Assembly (NCBI GenBank): GCA_019239775.1
Contig: JAFAZN010000504.1
Location: 1 to 43,945 of the forward strand
DNA from: Chloroflexota bacterium
GTDB taxonomy: Bacteria > Chloroflexota > UBA6077 > CF-72
DNA length: 43,945 nt
Direction: 5' to 3'
The notes beneath the pieces are model-generated. The model saw only the letters and a list, made by a program, of their open reading frames with translations, was not told the origin of the DNA and ran no database searches. Of the stretch, positions 8,174 through 17,221 are shown piece by piece; positions within the stretch are counted from its first letter, which is position 1; the number at the start of each line of letters is the position of its first letter. The position numbers and the translations under genes were made by a program.

Positions 8174-9559
8174 TCACCTGGTGCGCGTGCCGAGAAAGTC
8201 CACCAGGTTTGCCAGCTCCTGCGGGCTCAGCGTGGTGCCATACGCCGGCATGTTGCGACCACCGTTCAGGATGCGCCATGTGAGCTCGTTACTGGACAGG
8301 CTGGTGCCGATGTGCGTGAGCTCCGGCCCACGTTGGCCACCAACACCGGCAATGGTGTGACAGTTGATGCAGCCGCGCTGCTGGAAGCTCTGGGCACCCT
8401 GTAGTTGCGAGGCCGTCAATCCCTGCGTTACCGACGGCGGTAATGTCAGGGTGGAGAGGTCCGGCGACCAGGGTGCATTGGACCCGTACTCCACCAGCGC
8501 GCCAATACTGAATGCGGTAACCAGCACGACGCCCACCGCCCAGGGTCGCCGCCGCGGACTCCGCTCTCCAAATGGCGCGATGAACGGCAAGATGACGAAC
8601 AGCACCCCGAGCACCAGTGGAAAACCGATGATGAACCAGTCCTCGATGCCTGCCGGAATTAATGCCAGCAGTGCGAAGTACCACAGGAAGTACCAGTCGG
8701 GCCGGGGGTAAGCCTGAATGACGGTTGGATCGGCTTTGTTGCCGAGATCCCGTGGACCGAGCACCGCAGCCAGAATGAGAACAATCGAGCCAACTGCCAG
8801 CGCAAACACCACGTCCTTCCAGCCCGCATCCGGCCAGAATGGCACGCCAATCTTGTGGATCAGCTCCTCGTAGCGCTGGCGATAGGTGAGGCGGTCGACG
8901 CGAACCCCCGGTACCGGTGGCTCCGAAACACCGTGGCGGATCACCAGGTACAGGTGCAGTCCCAGCAATCCGAAAATGATCGCCGGAATCATGAACACGT
9001 GGGTCGCATAAAAGCGAGTAAGTGTGGCGCCACCGACTTGATTTCCCGCGAACAAAATGCCGGTCAGGAAATCGCCGATGAGCGGCGCGCGCGCTGCCTG
9101 GGAAGCACCTACCACGACGGCCCAGTACGCATCCTGGTTCCAGCGGAGCAACTGCCCAGTGAACGCCATCCCAAAAGTGAATACGAGCAGCAGCGTGCCG
9201 CTGAGCCAGTTCACCTCGCGCGGAAACTTGAATGCGCCAATGAGAAAGACTTGCGCCGCGTGCGCGCACACCAGCAGCACCATTGCGGAGGCGCCCCAAA
9301 AATGCACCCCGCGCACGATATTTCCAAGGATCGCGTCGTGCGTGATGAAATCCAGGCTCTCGTACGCGTGGTCCGGCGTCGGTACATAGCTGAATGCCAG
9401 CGCAACGCCGGTTACAACCTGGACCGTAAACGCGATGAGCGCCGCGCTCCCGAGGGTGTAATCCCAGCCAGTCGGCGGAACCGGATGCTCGATCAGCGGC
9501 TTGAATGTTGTGCTGAAGCCGATTCGGTCATCCAGCCAGTAAACAATCGCCTTCATCAT
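8174..9559 (-). CDS. Cytochrome b (b6-type haem spacing) fused to a C-terminal cytochrome c domain
   Basis: Quinol-oxidising membrane subunit of a bc-type complex. The 461 residues contain the haem b ligand pairs His86/His100 and His187/His202. The 14 residues between the second pair are the cytochrome b6 pattern. The Qo-site motif appears as PDWY in RPDWYFLWYF (about 288). Both the b6 part and the subunit-IV part lie in one chain. Near residue 396 follows a cytochrome c domain with CINCH and an axial Met in GRNMPAYG. It probably replaces cytochrome c1, and no separate c1 gene is present. It is the last gene of a five-gene operon. Its start overlaps the Rieske stop as ATGA. Confidence 0.9.
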   Translation of the reverse strand: MMKAIVYWLDDRIGFSTTFKPLIEHPVPPTGWDYTLGSAALIAFTVQVVTGVALAFSYVPTPDHAYESLDFITHDAILGNIVRGVHFWGASAMVLLVCAHAAQVFLIGAFKFPREVNWLSGTLLLVFTFGMAFTGQLLRWNQDAYWAVVVGASQAARAPLIGDFLTGILFAGNQVGGATLTRFYATHVFMIPAIIFGLLGLHLYLVIRHGVSEPPVPGVRVDRLTYRQRYEELIHKIGVPFWPDAGWKDVVFALAVGSIVLILAAVLGPRDLGNKADPTVIQAYPRPDWYFLWYFALLALIPAGIEDWFIIGFPLVLGVLFVILPFIAPFGERSPRRRPWAVGVVLVTAFSIGALVEYGSNAPWSPDLSTLTLPPSVTQGLTASQLQGAQSFQQRGCINCHTIAGVGGQRGPELTHIGTSLSSNELTWRILNGGRNMPAYGTTLSPQELANLVDFLGTRTR

Positions 9560-10062
9560 GCGCGTGAGATGGTCTGTGTGAGTGGTCGCGGAAGGACCTG
9601 GACGCGCTGGTCATCCGTCACGCGCACTGGCAGCTGATTCAACGATCGCGGTGGTGGGCCTCCCGCGACACTGCCGTCCGCGTAGTACACACCGCCATGG
9701 CACGGGCACAAGAATAGTTGGGCGTCCGCGCGCCAGTTGACCGGGCAGCCGAGGTGCGTACAGTTGATGCTGAATGCGCTGAAGTCCGTCTCGTTGCTTC
9801 GCCGCAGCCACACCGCGGTACGTGCTGTCTGACCAGCCCACGGCAGCGGCGACTGGTCGTCATATGCCACCTCAACCGTTTCGCCGACGCGGAAGTTCTC
9901 CACCAGACCAACATCACGCCACTGGTCGGGCGCCGGCTCCAGCAGTGGGCTCAGCAGGTACGCCAGGATCGGAACGCCAACCACCGCGCCCGCGAGACCA
10001 CTCAAGGCCAAGCTCACACGCGAGAGAAACCGCCGTCTCGTCGTGAGCGCTTCATCCTCCAT
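9556..10062 (-). CDS. Rieske iron-sulfur protein of the bc complex
   Basis: Transfers one electron from quinol at the Qo site to the c-type haem. The 168 residues begin with a Tat-like segment (TTRRRFLSRV and a hydrophobic stretch to about residue 40) that anchors the outward-facing domain. The [2Fe-2S] ligands are Cys101 and His103 (CTHLGC) and Cys119 and His122 (CPCHGGVY). Cys106 and Cys121 can form the usual disulfide. It begins within the last 11 bases of the small subunit gene and ends in an ATGA overlap with cytochrome b, so translation is probably coupled. Confidence 0.93.
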   Translation of the reverse strand: MEDEALTTRRRFLSRVSLALSGLAGAVVGVPILAYLLSPLLEPAPDQWRDVGLVENFRVGETVEVAYDDQSPLPWAGQTARTAVWLRRSNETDFSAFSINCTHLGCPVNWRADAQLFLCPCHGGVYYADGSVAGGPPPRSLNQLPVRVTDDQRVQVLPRPLTQTISRA

Positions 10063-10231
10063 GGCGCAACTCCATAATCCAGCCGAACAATCCCCACGCC
10101 ATCAGCACCAGACCAAGGATTGACAGCGCCACACTGGTGAGCAGACCGAAGCCAACGAGCGTGACGCCACCCGCCAACGTGACTGGCCAAACACTTGGTG
10201 ACGGCAGATGGACGTGCTCGTGCTCGCTCAT
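10052..10231 (-). CDS. 59-aa membrane subunit in the cytochrome oxidase operon (possible subunit IV)
   Basis: A short gene lying between the oxidase and Rieske genes. It starts with ATG at 10231 in an ATGA overlap with the end of the coxA/C fusion and stops with TGA inside the start of the Rieske gene. The product begins MSEHEHVHLPSPSVWPVTLA, a His-rich cytoplasmic end with an LPSPSxWP motif. It then has two hydrophobic helices (about 16-31 and 33-51). Small two-helix subunits with such an N-terminus accompany many caa3/aa3 oxidases. Assignment as a subunit IV-type assembly or stability partner is inferred from position and shape. The double overlap with real genes argues strongly that it is translated. 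Confidence 0.72.
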   Translation of the reverse strand: MSEHEHVHLPSPSVWPVTLAGGVTLVGFGLLTSVALSILGLVLMAWGLFGWIMELRHGG

Positions 10232-12498
10232 GACACCAGCCCCAACAGGTACACAAGGCTGAAAATGATCACCCAGATACCGTCGACAAAATGCCAGTAG
10301 ATCGAAACGGTATCCACCACAATACGCCTGCGGCCACCCATGAAGTCACCTGCAAACGCCAGTATGCTGACCACGCTCAGTGCGATTAGACCGACGAACA
10401 CGTGAAAACCGTGGAACCCCGTCAGGGTGAAAAAGGCGGAGGTGAACAGGTTCGTGTCGATCCGGATGTTGTCGGCGTAGAGACGGCTGTACTCCGTCAA
10501 CTGCCCGACGAGAAAGATCGCGCCTAAAACAATGCTGGCGATCCACCACTGCAGGAATCCGCGACGATCATCGCGCGCGAGGCGCCGCTCGGCAAGGTAG
10601 ACCGTGCCACTGCTGGCAAACAGGAAGAAGCTGAAAATCAGCGTGCGCGGAACATCAAGGTCGTGTGGACTGGGGCCCGGGCTGCGCGTGCGGTACTCCA
10701 GGAACGCAACGATCAATGCGCCAAAGAACGTCGCCTCACTGAAGATAAACGCGGCAATACCGACAACTGGCGCGTGCCAATTGCGAGTGCGATCCACCGA
10801 CCCCACCATTTCCTCCACCCCGGTCATTTCTGCAGACTGACCAACGGCGCGAGAAATGGCTCGACCCGGTGCGACTCCGGGTGGGTGGTAGAGTGGACGG
10901 GCATTGAGAATGGGCGGCAGCGTAACGAAGTTCATTGCCGGTGGTGGCGACGTTGTCGCCCACTCCAGGGTCCAGGCATTCCACGGGTTATCGCCTGCTA
11001 CGACTCCCGTACGCAGCGACCGGAAGATGTCCCAGATAAACACCAGGACCGCGGCAGCGATGAGAAATGCACCGATTGTTTCGGCGAAATTGATCGGCCC
11101 CCACCACTGAATGTCGGGATACGTGTACGTTCGGCGTGCCATCCCCATCAAACCGAGAATGTGCATCGGGAAGAACGTCAGGTTGAAGCCAATCGTCATC
11201 AACCAGAACACGACCCGACCCGCTGCTTCAGAGAGCAGGCGGCCCGTCATCTTCGGAAACCAGTAATACGCCGCCGCCAGAATGCCGAATAGGGATCCTC
11301 CACCCAGCACGTAGTGGAAATGCGCAACCAGGAAATAGGTGTCGTGCGTCTGCCAATCGATTGGCACCGAAGCGAACATGACGCCGGTGACGCCGCCCAT
11401 GGCGAACTGGATGATGAACGCCAGCGCGAACAGCATCGCGGTCGTAATGTGGATTCGGCCACCCCACAATGTGGCGAGCCACGAGAACACCTTGATCCCG
11501 GTGGGTACTGCGATCGTCATGCTCGACAGACCGAATGCCGCGTTGGCAACGTCTCCCATACCGACAGTGAACATGTGGTGCGCCCACACGGTCACCGACA
11601 GAAACGCGATCGCCAGACCGGAGCCAACCACCACCGGATACCCAAATATCGGCTTGCGCGAAAAGACCGGGACGACCTCCGAAATGATGCCGAAGGCCGG
11701 CAATGCCATGATGTAGACCTCGGGGTGGCCGAAGTACCAGAACAGGTGCTGCCACAGCACGGGATCGCCGCCACGGCTGGCGTCGAAGAAATGCGCACCC
11801 AGGAAGCGATCGATCAGCAACATGACCTGCGCGGCGGTGAGCGCCGGGATGGCGGCAAGGATCAACCAGCCAGTAATCGCCGACATCCAGGTGAACACTG
11901 GCATGCGGAACCAGCTCATGCCTGGTGCGCGCAGCGTGACCACGGTGACGAGCAGGTTTAGGCCGGTTGCGATGGTGCCTGCGCTGGTGATCAGTAATCC
12001 AACCGCCCAATAGTCGACTCCGCTCTCCAGGCTGAACGGTTGCTCGGTGAGTGGTGCGTAGCTGAACCAGCCCGTATCGGGCGGAGTGCCGTTGAGAAAC
12101 GCGAAATACAGCACCAGGCCGCCGAACAGAAAGAGCCAGTAACTGAAGGCGTTCAGGCGCGGAAATGCCATGTCGCGTGCGCCAATTTGCAGCGGCACGA
12201 TGTAATTGGAGAACCCGAGCAGGATCGGCATGACCACCAGAAAAATCATGGTCGTGCCGTGCATCGTGAAGATCGCGTTGTACGCGCCTGGATCCAGAAA
12301 CGTATTTCTGGGAACCGCCAGCTGAATCCGGATGAGCAGCGCTTCGATTCCGCCCAGGCCGAAGAAGGCCACGCTGGTGAGCAAGTACAGGATACCAATG
12401 TCTTTGTGGTCGACGGTGGTGACCCAGCGCAGCAGCCCCGTCGGTCGCAGCGGCTCGACGGCCGGCGCCGGCATAGGTGCCGCTACGGTGGTGGTCAC
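10228..12498 (-). CDS. Cytochrome c oxidase subunits I and III fused in one chain
   Basis: The catalytic, proton-pumping subunit of an A-type haem-copper oxidase, 756 residues. The subunit I part (about 1-560) has FTMHGTTMIF (low-spin haem ligand), the CuB/Tyr motif WYFGHPEVYI with the A1-type Glu, and WAHHMFTVG (CuB His pair). It also has PTGIKVFSW with the K-channel lysine, AHFHYVLGG (haem a/a3 ligands) and GARDMAFPRLN with the D-channel Asp. From about residue 560 the chain continues into subunit III (NWHAPVVGIAAFIFSEATFFGAL ... GFHGFHVFVG). I-III fusions are known in several lineages. The start overlaps coxB as ATGA. Confidence 0.95.
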   Translation of the reverse strand: MTTTVAAPMPAPAVEPLRPTGLLRWVTTVDHKDIGILYLLTSVAFFGLGGIEALLIRIQLAVPRNTFLDPGAYNAIFTMHGTTMIFLVVMPILLGFSNYIVPLQIGARDMAFPRLNAFSYWLFLFGGLVLYFAFLNGTPPDTGWFSYAPLTEQPFSLESGVDYWAVGLLITSAGTIATGLNLLVTVVTLRAPGMSWFRMPVFTWMSAITGWLILAAIPALTAAQVMLLIDRFLGAHFFDASRGGDPVLWQHLFWYFGHPEVYIMALPAFGIISEVVPVFSRKPIFGYPVVVGSGLAIAFLSVTVWAHHMFTVGMGDVANAAFGLSSMTIAVPTGIKVFSWLATLWGGRIHITTAMLFALAFIIQFAMGGVTGVMFASVPIDWQTHDTYFLVAHFHYVLGGGSLFGILAAAYYWFPKMTGRLLSEAAGRVVFWLMTIGFNLTFFPMHILGLMGMARRTYTYPDIQWWGPINFAETIGAFLIAAAVLVFIWDIFRSLRTGVVAGDNPWNAWTLEWATTSPPPAMNFVTLPPILNARPLYHPPGVAPGRAISRAVGQSAEMTGVEEMVGSVDRTRNWHAPVVGIAAFIFSEATFFGALIVAFLEYRTRSPGPSPHDLDVPRTLIFSFFLFASSGTVYLAERRLARDDRRGFLQWWIASIVLGAIFLVGQLTEYSRLYADNIRIDTNLFTSAFFTLTGFHGFHVFVGLIALSVVSILAFAGDFMGGRRRIVVDTVSIYWHFVDGIWVIIFSLVYLLGLVS

Positions 12499-13412
12499 TT
12501 GAGGCTCTCTAGGTACTGGACCAGCGCGTCCAGGTCGGACGCCGGCAGCGAAGAGAAGGCCGGCATCAGCACGCCGGGTTTGATCTGTTGCGGATTACTG
12601 ACCCACGCCCGCAAATTGTCCGGCGTGTTATCGACGACCCCGGCGCCAAGCGTTGCTCGACTGCCGAGGTGCGTCAGATCTGGGCCAACGGTGCCGCCGG
12701 CACTAGGCAGCCCGCGAATGGTGTGGCACGACACACACGTGTTCTGCTGAAACACCTGCTCACCCCGACTGCCGCTCGGTGTCGCCGAGGCAGCTTGTTG
12801 CTGCACCCAGGCGTTGAACTGCTCCGGCGGATCAGCCACCACGCGCAGGCGCATCCACGCGTGTTGCAACCCACAATACTGGTTGCACGACCCATCAAAG
12901 GTGCCCGCGCGTTCGACGAGAATGTTCATGGAGTTCGTCCTGCCAGGCACCAGGTCCTGCATCCAGCCAAACTGGGGCACGTGAAAGCTGTGAATGACAT
13001 CAGCCGACTCGAGGCTGACCTGCAGCGGCACGCCCACCGGCACGTGCAGTTCGTTGGCGGCAATGACCTGCTGGTTGGGGTAGGTGTACTGCCACCACCA
13101 CTGGTAGCCGGTGATCACCAGCGGCTGCGCGTTGTCCTGAGCGGCATTCACCGTGCGCATGGTGAACACCACCAGGACAAAGATCACAGCCAGGGTAGCC
13201 GCGGGTGTGGCCGTCCAGATCAGCTCGAGTCGGCTGTTGCCGTGTATCTGCGGCGGGTCGGTGTTGTCGCCCGGCCGCGCCCGATAGTGCACCAGCGCGT
13301 ACGTCAGCACGCCGATCACCAGCGCCAGCAAGGCTGCTGAAATGGCGAGCTCCAGCCAGAACAGGTTCGTGATGGACAGGCCCTGGCGAGTGACCGGATC
13401 AAAACTCTCCAT
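12495..13412 (-). CDS. Cytochrome c oxidase subunit II with a fused cytochrome c (caa3-type)
   Basis: Receives electrons from the bc complex and passes them via CuA to haem a. The 305 residues have two N-terminal helices (about 16-41 and 66-85), then the CuA cupredoxin domain. The ligands are His141 (DVIHSFHVP), Cys176, Cys180, His184 and Met187 in CNQYCGLQHAWM. The residue that is Glu in most aa3 enzymes is Gln178, as in the Thermus ba3 CuA centre. A C-terminal cytochrome c domain carries CVSCH (226-230) and an axial Met in GVLMPAF. First gene of the operon, divergent from obgE across 165 bases that hold DnaA-box-like repeats. Confidence 0.94.
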   Translation of the reverse strand: MESFDPVTRQGLSITNLFWLELAISAALLALVIGVLTYALVHYRARPGDNTDPPQIHGNSRLELIWTATPAATLAVIFVLVVFTMRTVNAAQDNAQPLVITGYQWWWQYTYPNQQVIAANELHVPVGVPLQVSLESADVIHSFHVPQFGWMQDLVPGRTNSMNILVERAGTFDGSCNQYCGLQHAWMRLRVVADPPEQFNAWVQQQAASATPSGSRGEQVFQQNTCVSCHTIRGLPSAGGTVGPDLTHLGSRATLGAGVVDNTPDNLRAWVSNPQQIKPGVLMPAFSSLPASDLDALVQYLESLK

Positions 13413-13415
13413 TAG

Positions 13416-15117
<1,702 letters not shown>

Positions 15118-15121
<4 letters not shown>

Positions 15122-15714
15122 TTCGCCTGGGCCTGCTCGGCGGTACTTTCGACCCGCCCCACTATGGCCACCTGGTCGCAGCCAACGAAGTTGCCTGGCA
15201 GTTACACCTGGACCGCGTGCTGTGGCTGCCTGCCCGACAGAACCCGCTCAAGCGGGGTGAGCCAAGCAGTTCGGCCGAGGACCGCTGCGAGATGGTCCGC
15301 CTGGCGATCGCCGGCAACCCATTGCTGGAGCTCTCGCGCCTGGACCTGGACCGTCCGCCGCCCTCGTACACCGTCGACCTGCTCGAGTTGCTGCACCGAG
15401 ACGACAACGAGCTGTTCTTCCTGGTCGGGGCCGACATCCTTCCCGAATTGGCTCGCTGGCGTTCACCCGAGGAGATCCTGCGTCTGGCGCGGCTTGTGGT
15501 GGTGAACCGCCCCGGAGCGCCGCCGCCCGACATTGCACGGCTGACCGCTTTACACCCACATGTGTCTGCGCGTGTGGACCTGGTCACCGTGCCGGGCGTG
15601 GCTGTCGCCTCGCGCGACCTGCGCGCACGCGTGCGGGGCGACCAGCCCATTCGCTACCTGGTACCGCCCGACGTTGAGCGCTACGTCGCCGAGCACGGTC
15701 TCTATCAGGAGTAA
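15118..15714 (+). CDS. nadD: Nicotinate-mononucleotide adenylyltransferase
   Basis: Joins NaMN and ATP to deamido-NAD, an essential step in NAD synthesis. The 198 residues start with GTG in a GTGA overlap with the preceding gene. The nucleotidyltransferase motif GGTFDPPHYGHL (8-19) includes the HxGH signature. Later come VGADILPELARW (substrate binding) and VASRDLRARVRGDQ, equivalent to the family's ISSTxIR. The chain ends VPPDVERYVAEHGLY, typical for NadD. The ribosome silencing factor gene rsfS often follows nadD, but here dedA does. Confidence 0.93.
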
Positions 15715-15718
15715 CGCG

Positions 15719-15724
15719 TATAGT
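15719..15724 (+). promoter_or_regulatory. -10-like TATAGT for a leaderless dedA mRNA
   Basis: TATAGT lies just after the nadD stop and ends 6 bases before the GTG at 15731. No Shine-Dalgarno is present, so the transcript probably begins at the start codon. Confidence 0.45.
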
Positions 15725-15730
15725 CCAGGC

Positions 15731-16342
15731 GTGTCGTTACTGGACCCACAGACGATCGTCGCCGCGGGCTACATCGCAGTGGCCATCGTCATCTTCGCCG
15801 AGTGTGGCCTCCTGATCGGCTTCTTCCTTCCTGGCGACAGCCTCCTGTTTACGGCAGGTTTCATCGCCTCCCAGAAACCCGAAGTGAATATTTGGATCCT
15901 CAGCGTGGTGTGCGGTGTTGCCGCCGCGGTGGGACCGCTGGTTGGCTACTGGTACGGCGCCTGGGCTGGCCCGCGCTTGTTCAACCGCGAGGATTCGATG
16001 TGGTTTCACAAGCGACACCTCATGCGAGCGCACGAGTTCTACGAACGCCATGGCGGCAAAGCCCTGGTCATCGCCCGCTTCATGCCGGTCGTGCGCACGT
16101 TTGCACCCGTGGTTGCCGGCATGGCGTTGATGACCTACGTCCGCTTCGTGCTGTACACAGTCATCGGCGCTGTGCTGTGGGCGGTCGGCGTGACGTGGCT
16201 TGGCTATTTCCTAGGCAGCCTGATTCCTGAGGCGGGAAAGTACCTCGAATACATCGTGGCGCTGATCATCGTCGTCTCCATCGCACCGCCGATCATTCAC
16301 CTCCTGCGCGAGCGCAACAAGGCGAGCCTCACCCGCGCCTAA
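15731..16342 (+). CDS. DedA-family membrane protein (VTT domain)
   Basis: A 203-residue integral membrane protein of the DedA/VTT superfamily, members of which move lipids across the bilayer (UPP and PE flippases are known). Visible family features are FFLPGDSLLFTAG near the start, GPLVGYWYGAWAG, and FYERHGGKALVIARFMPVVRTFAPVVAG. The last contains the conserved Arg pair (R-F-M-P-x-x-R). About four to five hydrophobic segments are present. The open frame extends upstream through nadD, but the GTG at 15731 fits the family start and has a -10-like hexamer 6 bases before it. htpX follows after 5 bases. Confidence 0.88.
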   Translation: MSLLDPQTIVAAGYIAVAIVIFAECGLLIGFFLPGDSLLFTAGFIASQKPEVNIWILSVVCGVAAAVGPLVGYWYGAWAGPRLFNREDSMWFHKRHLMRAHEFYERHGGKALVIARFMPVVRTFAPVVAGMALMTYVRFVLYTVIGAVLWAVGVTWLGYFLGSLIPEAGKYLEYIVALIIVVSIAPPIIHLLRERNKASLTRA

Positions 16343-16347
16343 TCGGC

Positions 16348-17205
16348 ATGACCAACGCGCTCAAGACCACCTTTTTGTTGGCCTTACTCACGGGCCTTCT
16401 GGTGGTCATCGGTTATTTCCTCGGCGGCAATGGGGGCATGCTGCTGTTCTTCGGCATCGCCGTGGTAATGAACCTCGGCGCCTACTGGTATTCAGGTGAC
16501 ATCGCCCTGCGCATGGCCGGCGCCCGCGAGGTCTCCGAAGAGCAGGCACCCGAACTCCACCAACTGATCGGAGAAGTCGCGGCGTACGCACACCTCCCAC
16601 GGCCACGAGTCGCCATCGTGGACAGCCCGTCCCCGAACGCCTTCGCCACCGGTCGTGACGCCAATCACGCGGTGGTGGCCGTCACCACGGGCATTCTGGG
16701 TCTGCTCACAAGAGAAGAGCTCCAGGGTGTGTTGGCGCATGAGCTTGGCCACGTGCGCAACCACGACATCCTGATCTCGAGCGTGGCGGCCACGATCGCG
16801 GGCGCCATCACGATGCTGGCTCACGTGGCGCAGTGGGCGATGCTCTTCGGTGGCTTCGGCGGCCGCGACGACGAGGACTACAACCCGTTCGCCGCGATCC
16901 TGCTGATCATTCTGGCACCGCTTGCCGCCATGCTGATCCAATTGGCGATCTCCCGCTCTCGTGAGTACGGCGCCGACGCAACGGGCGCCCGCATCATCGG
17001 CAACCCGGAAGCACTTGCGAGCGCGCTCGAGAAGCTGGAGCAGGCCAGCAGCGTGCGACCGCTACCCGTCAACCCGGCCGTGGCGCACCTGTTTATCGTA
17101 AATCCGCTCAAGAGCGTCAATTTCAATGGGCTGTTCAGCACGCATCCGCCGCTGGAAGAGCGCATTCGACGCCTGCGGTCAATGAGTCTGGCTTCCGTGC
17201 ATTAG
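16348..17205 (+). CDS. htpX: HtpX-type membrane zinc metalloprotease (M48)
   Basis: A membrane protease that degrades misfolded membrane proteins. The 285 residues have two N-terminal helices (about 7-25 and 30-48). The catalytic motif is VLAHELGHVRNHDI (HELGH at 131-135, zinc ligands His131 and His135). Another hydrophobic pair lies near 150-205 (AGAITMLAHVAQW, ILLIILAPLAAMLIQLA). SREYGADATGA supplies the third zinc ligand Glu. The C-terminus has the usual FSTHPPLEERIRRL. It directly follows dedA, so both are probably co-transcribed as envelope-maintenance genes. Length is normal. Confidence 0.92.
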   Translation: MTNALKTTFLLALLTGLLVVIGYFLGGNGGMLLFFGIAVVMNLGAYWYSGDIALRMAGAREVSEEQAPELHQLIGEVAAYAHLPRPRVAIVDSPSPNAFATGRDANHAVVAVTTGILGLLTREELQGVLAHELGHVRNHDILISSVAATIAGAITMLAHVAQWAMLFGGFGGRDDEDYNPFAAILLIILAPLAAMLIQLAISRSREYGADATGARIIGNPEALASALEKLEQASSVRPLPVNPAVAHLFIVNPLKSVNFNGLFSTHPPLEERIRRLRSMSLASVH

Positions 17206-17221
17206 GCTCTCTAACGAGAGC
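17206..17221 (+). other. Perfect 6-bp hairpin abutting the CNNM/CorC start codon
   Basis: GCTCTC-TAAC-GAGAGC sits directly before the GTG at 17222. It also contains TCTAAC, a poor -10-like hexamer ending 6 bases before the start. It may be a small htpX terminator, a promoter element or a translation-control stem. The sequence does not decide which. Confidence 0.3.

Noticed and set aside
16011-16026. parS-like sequence beginning GGTTTCACAAG in dedA
   Set aside because: Only about 11 of 16 bases match, the central CACGTG is absent and it is inside a coding region.
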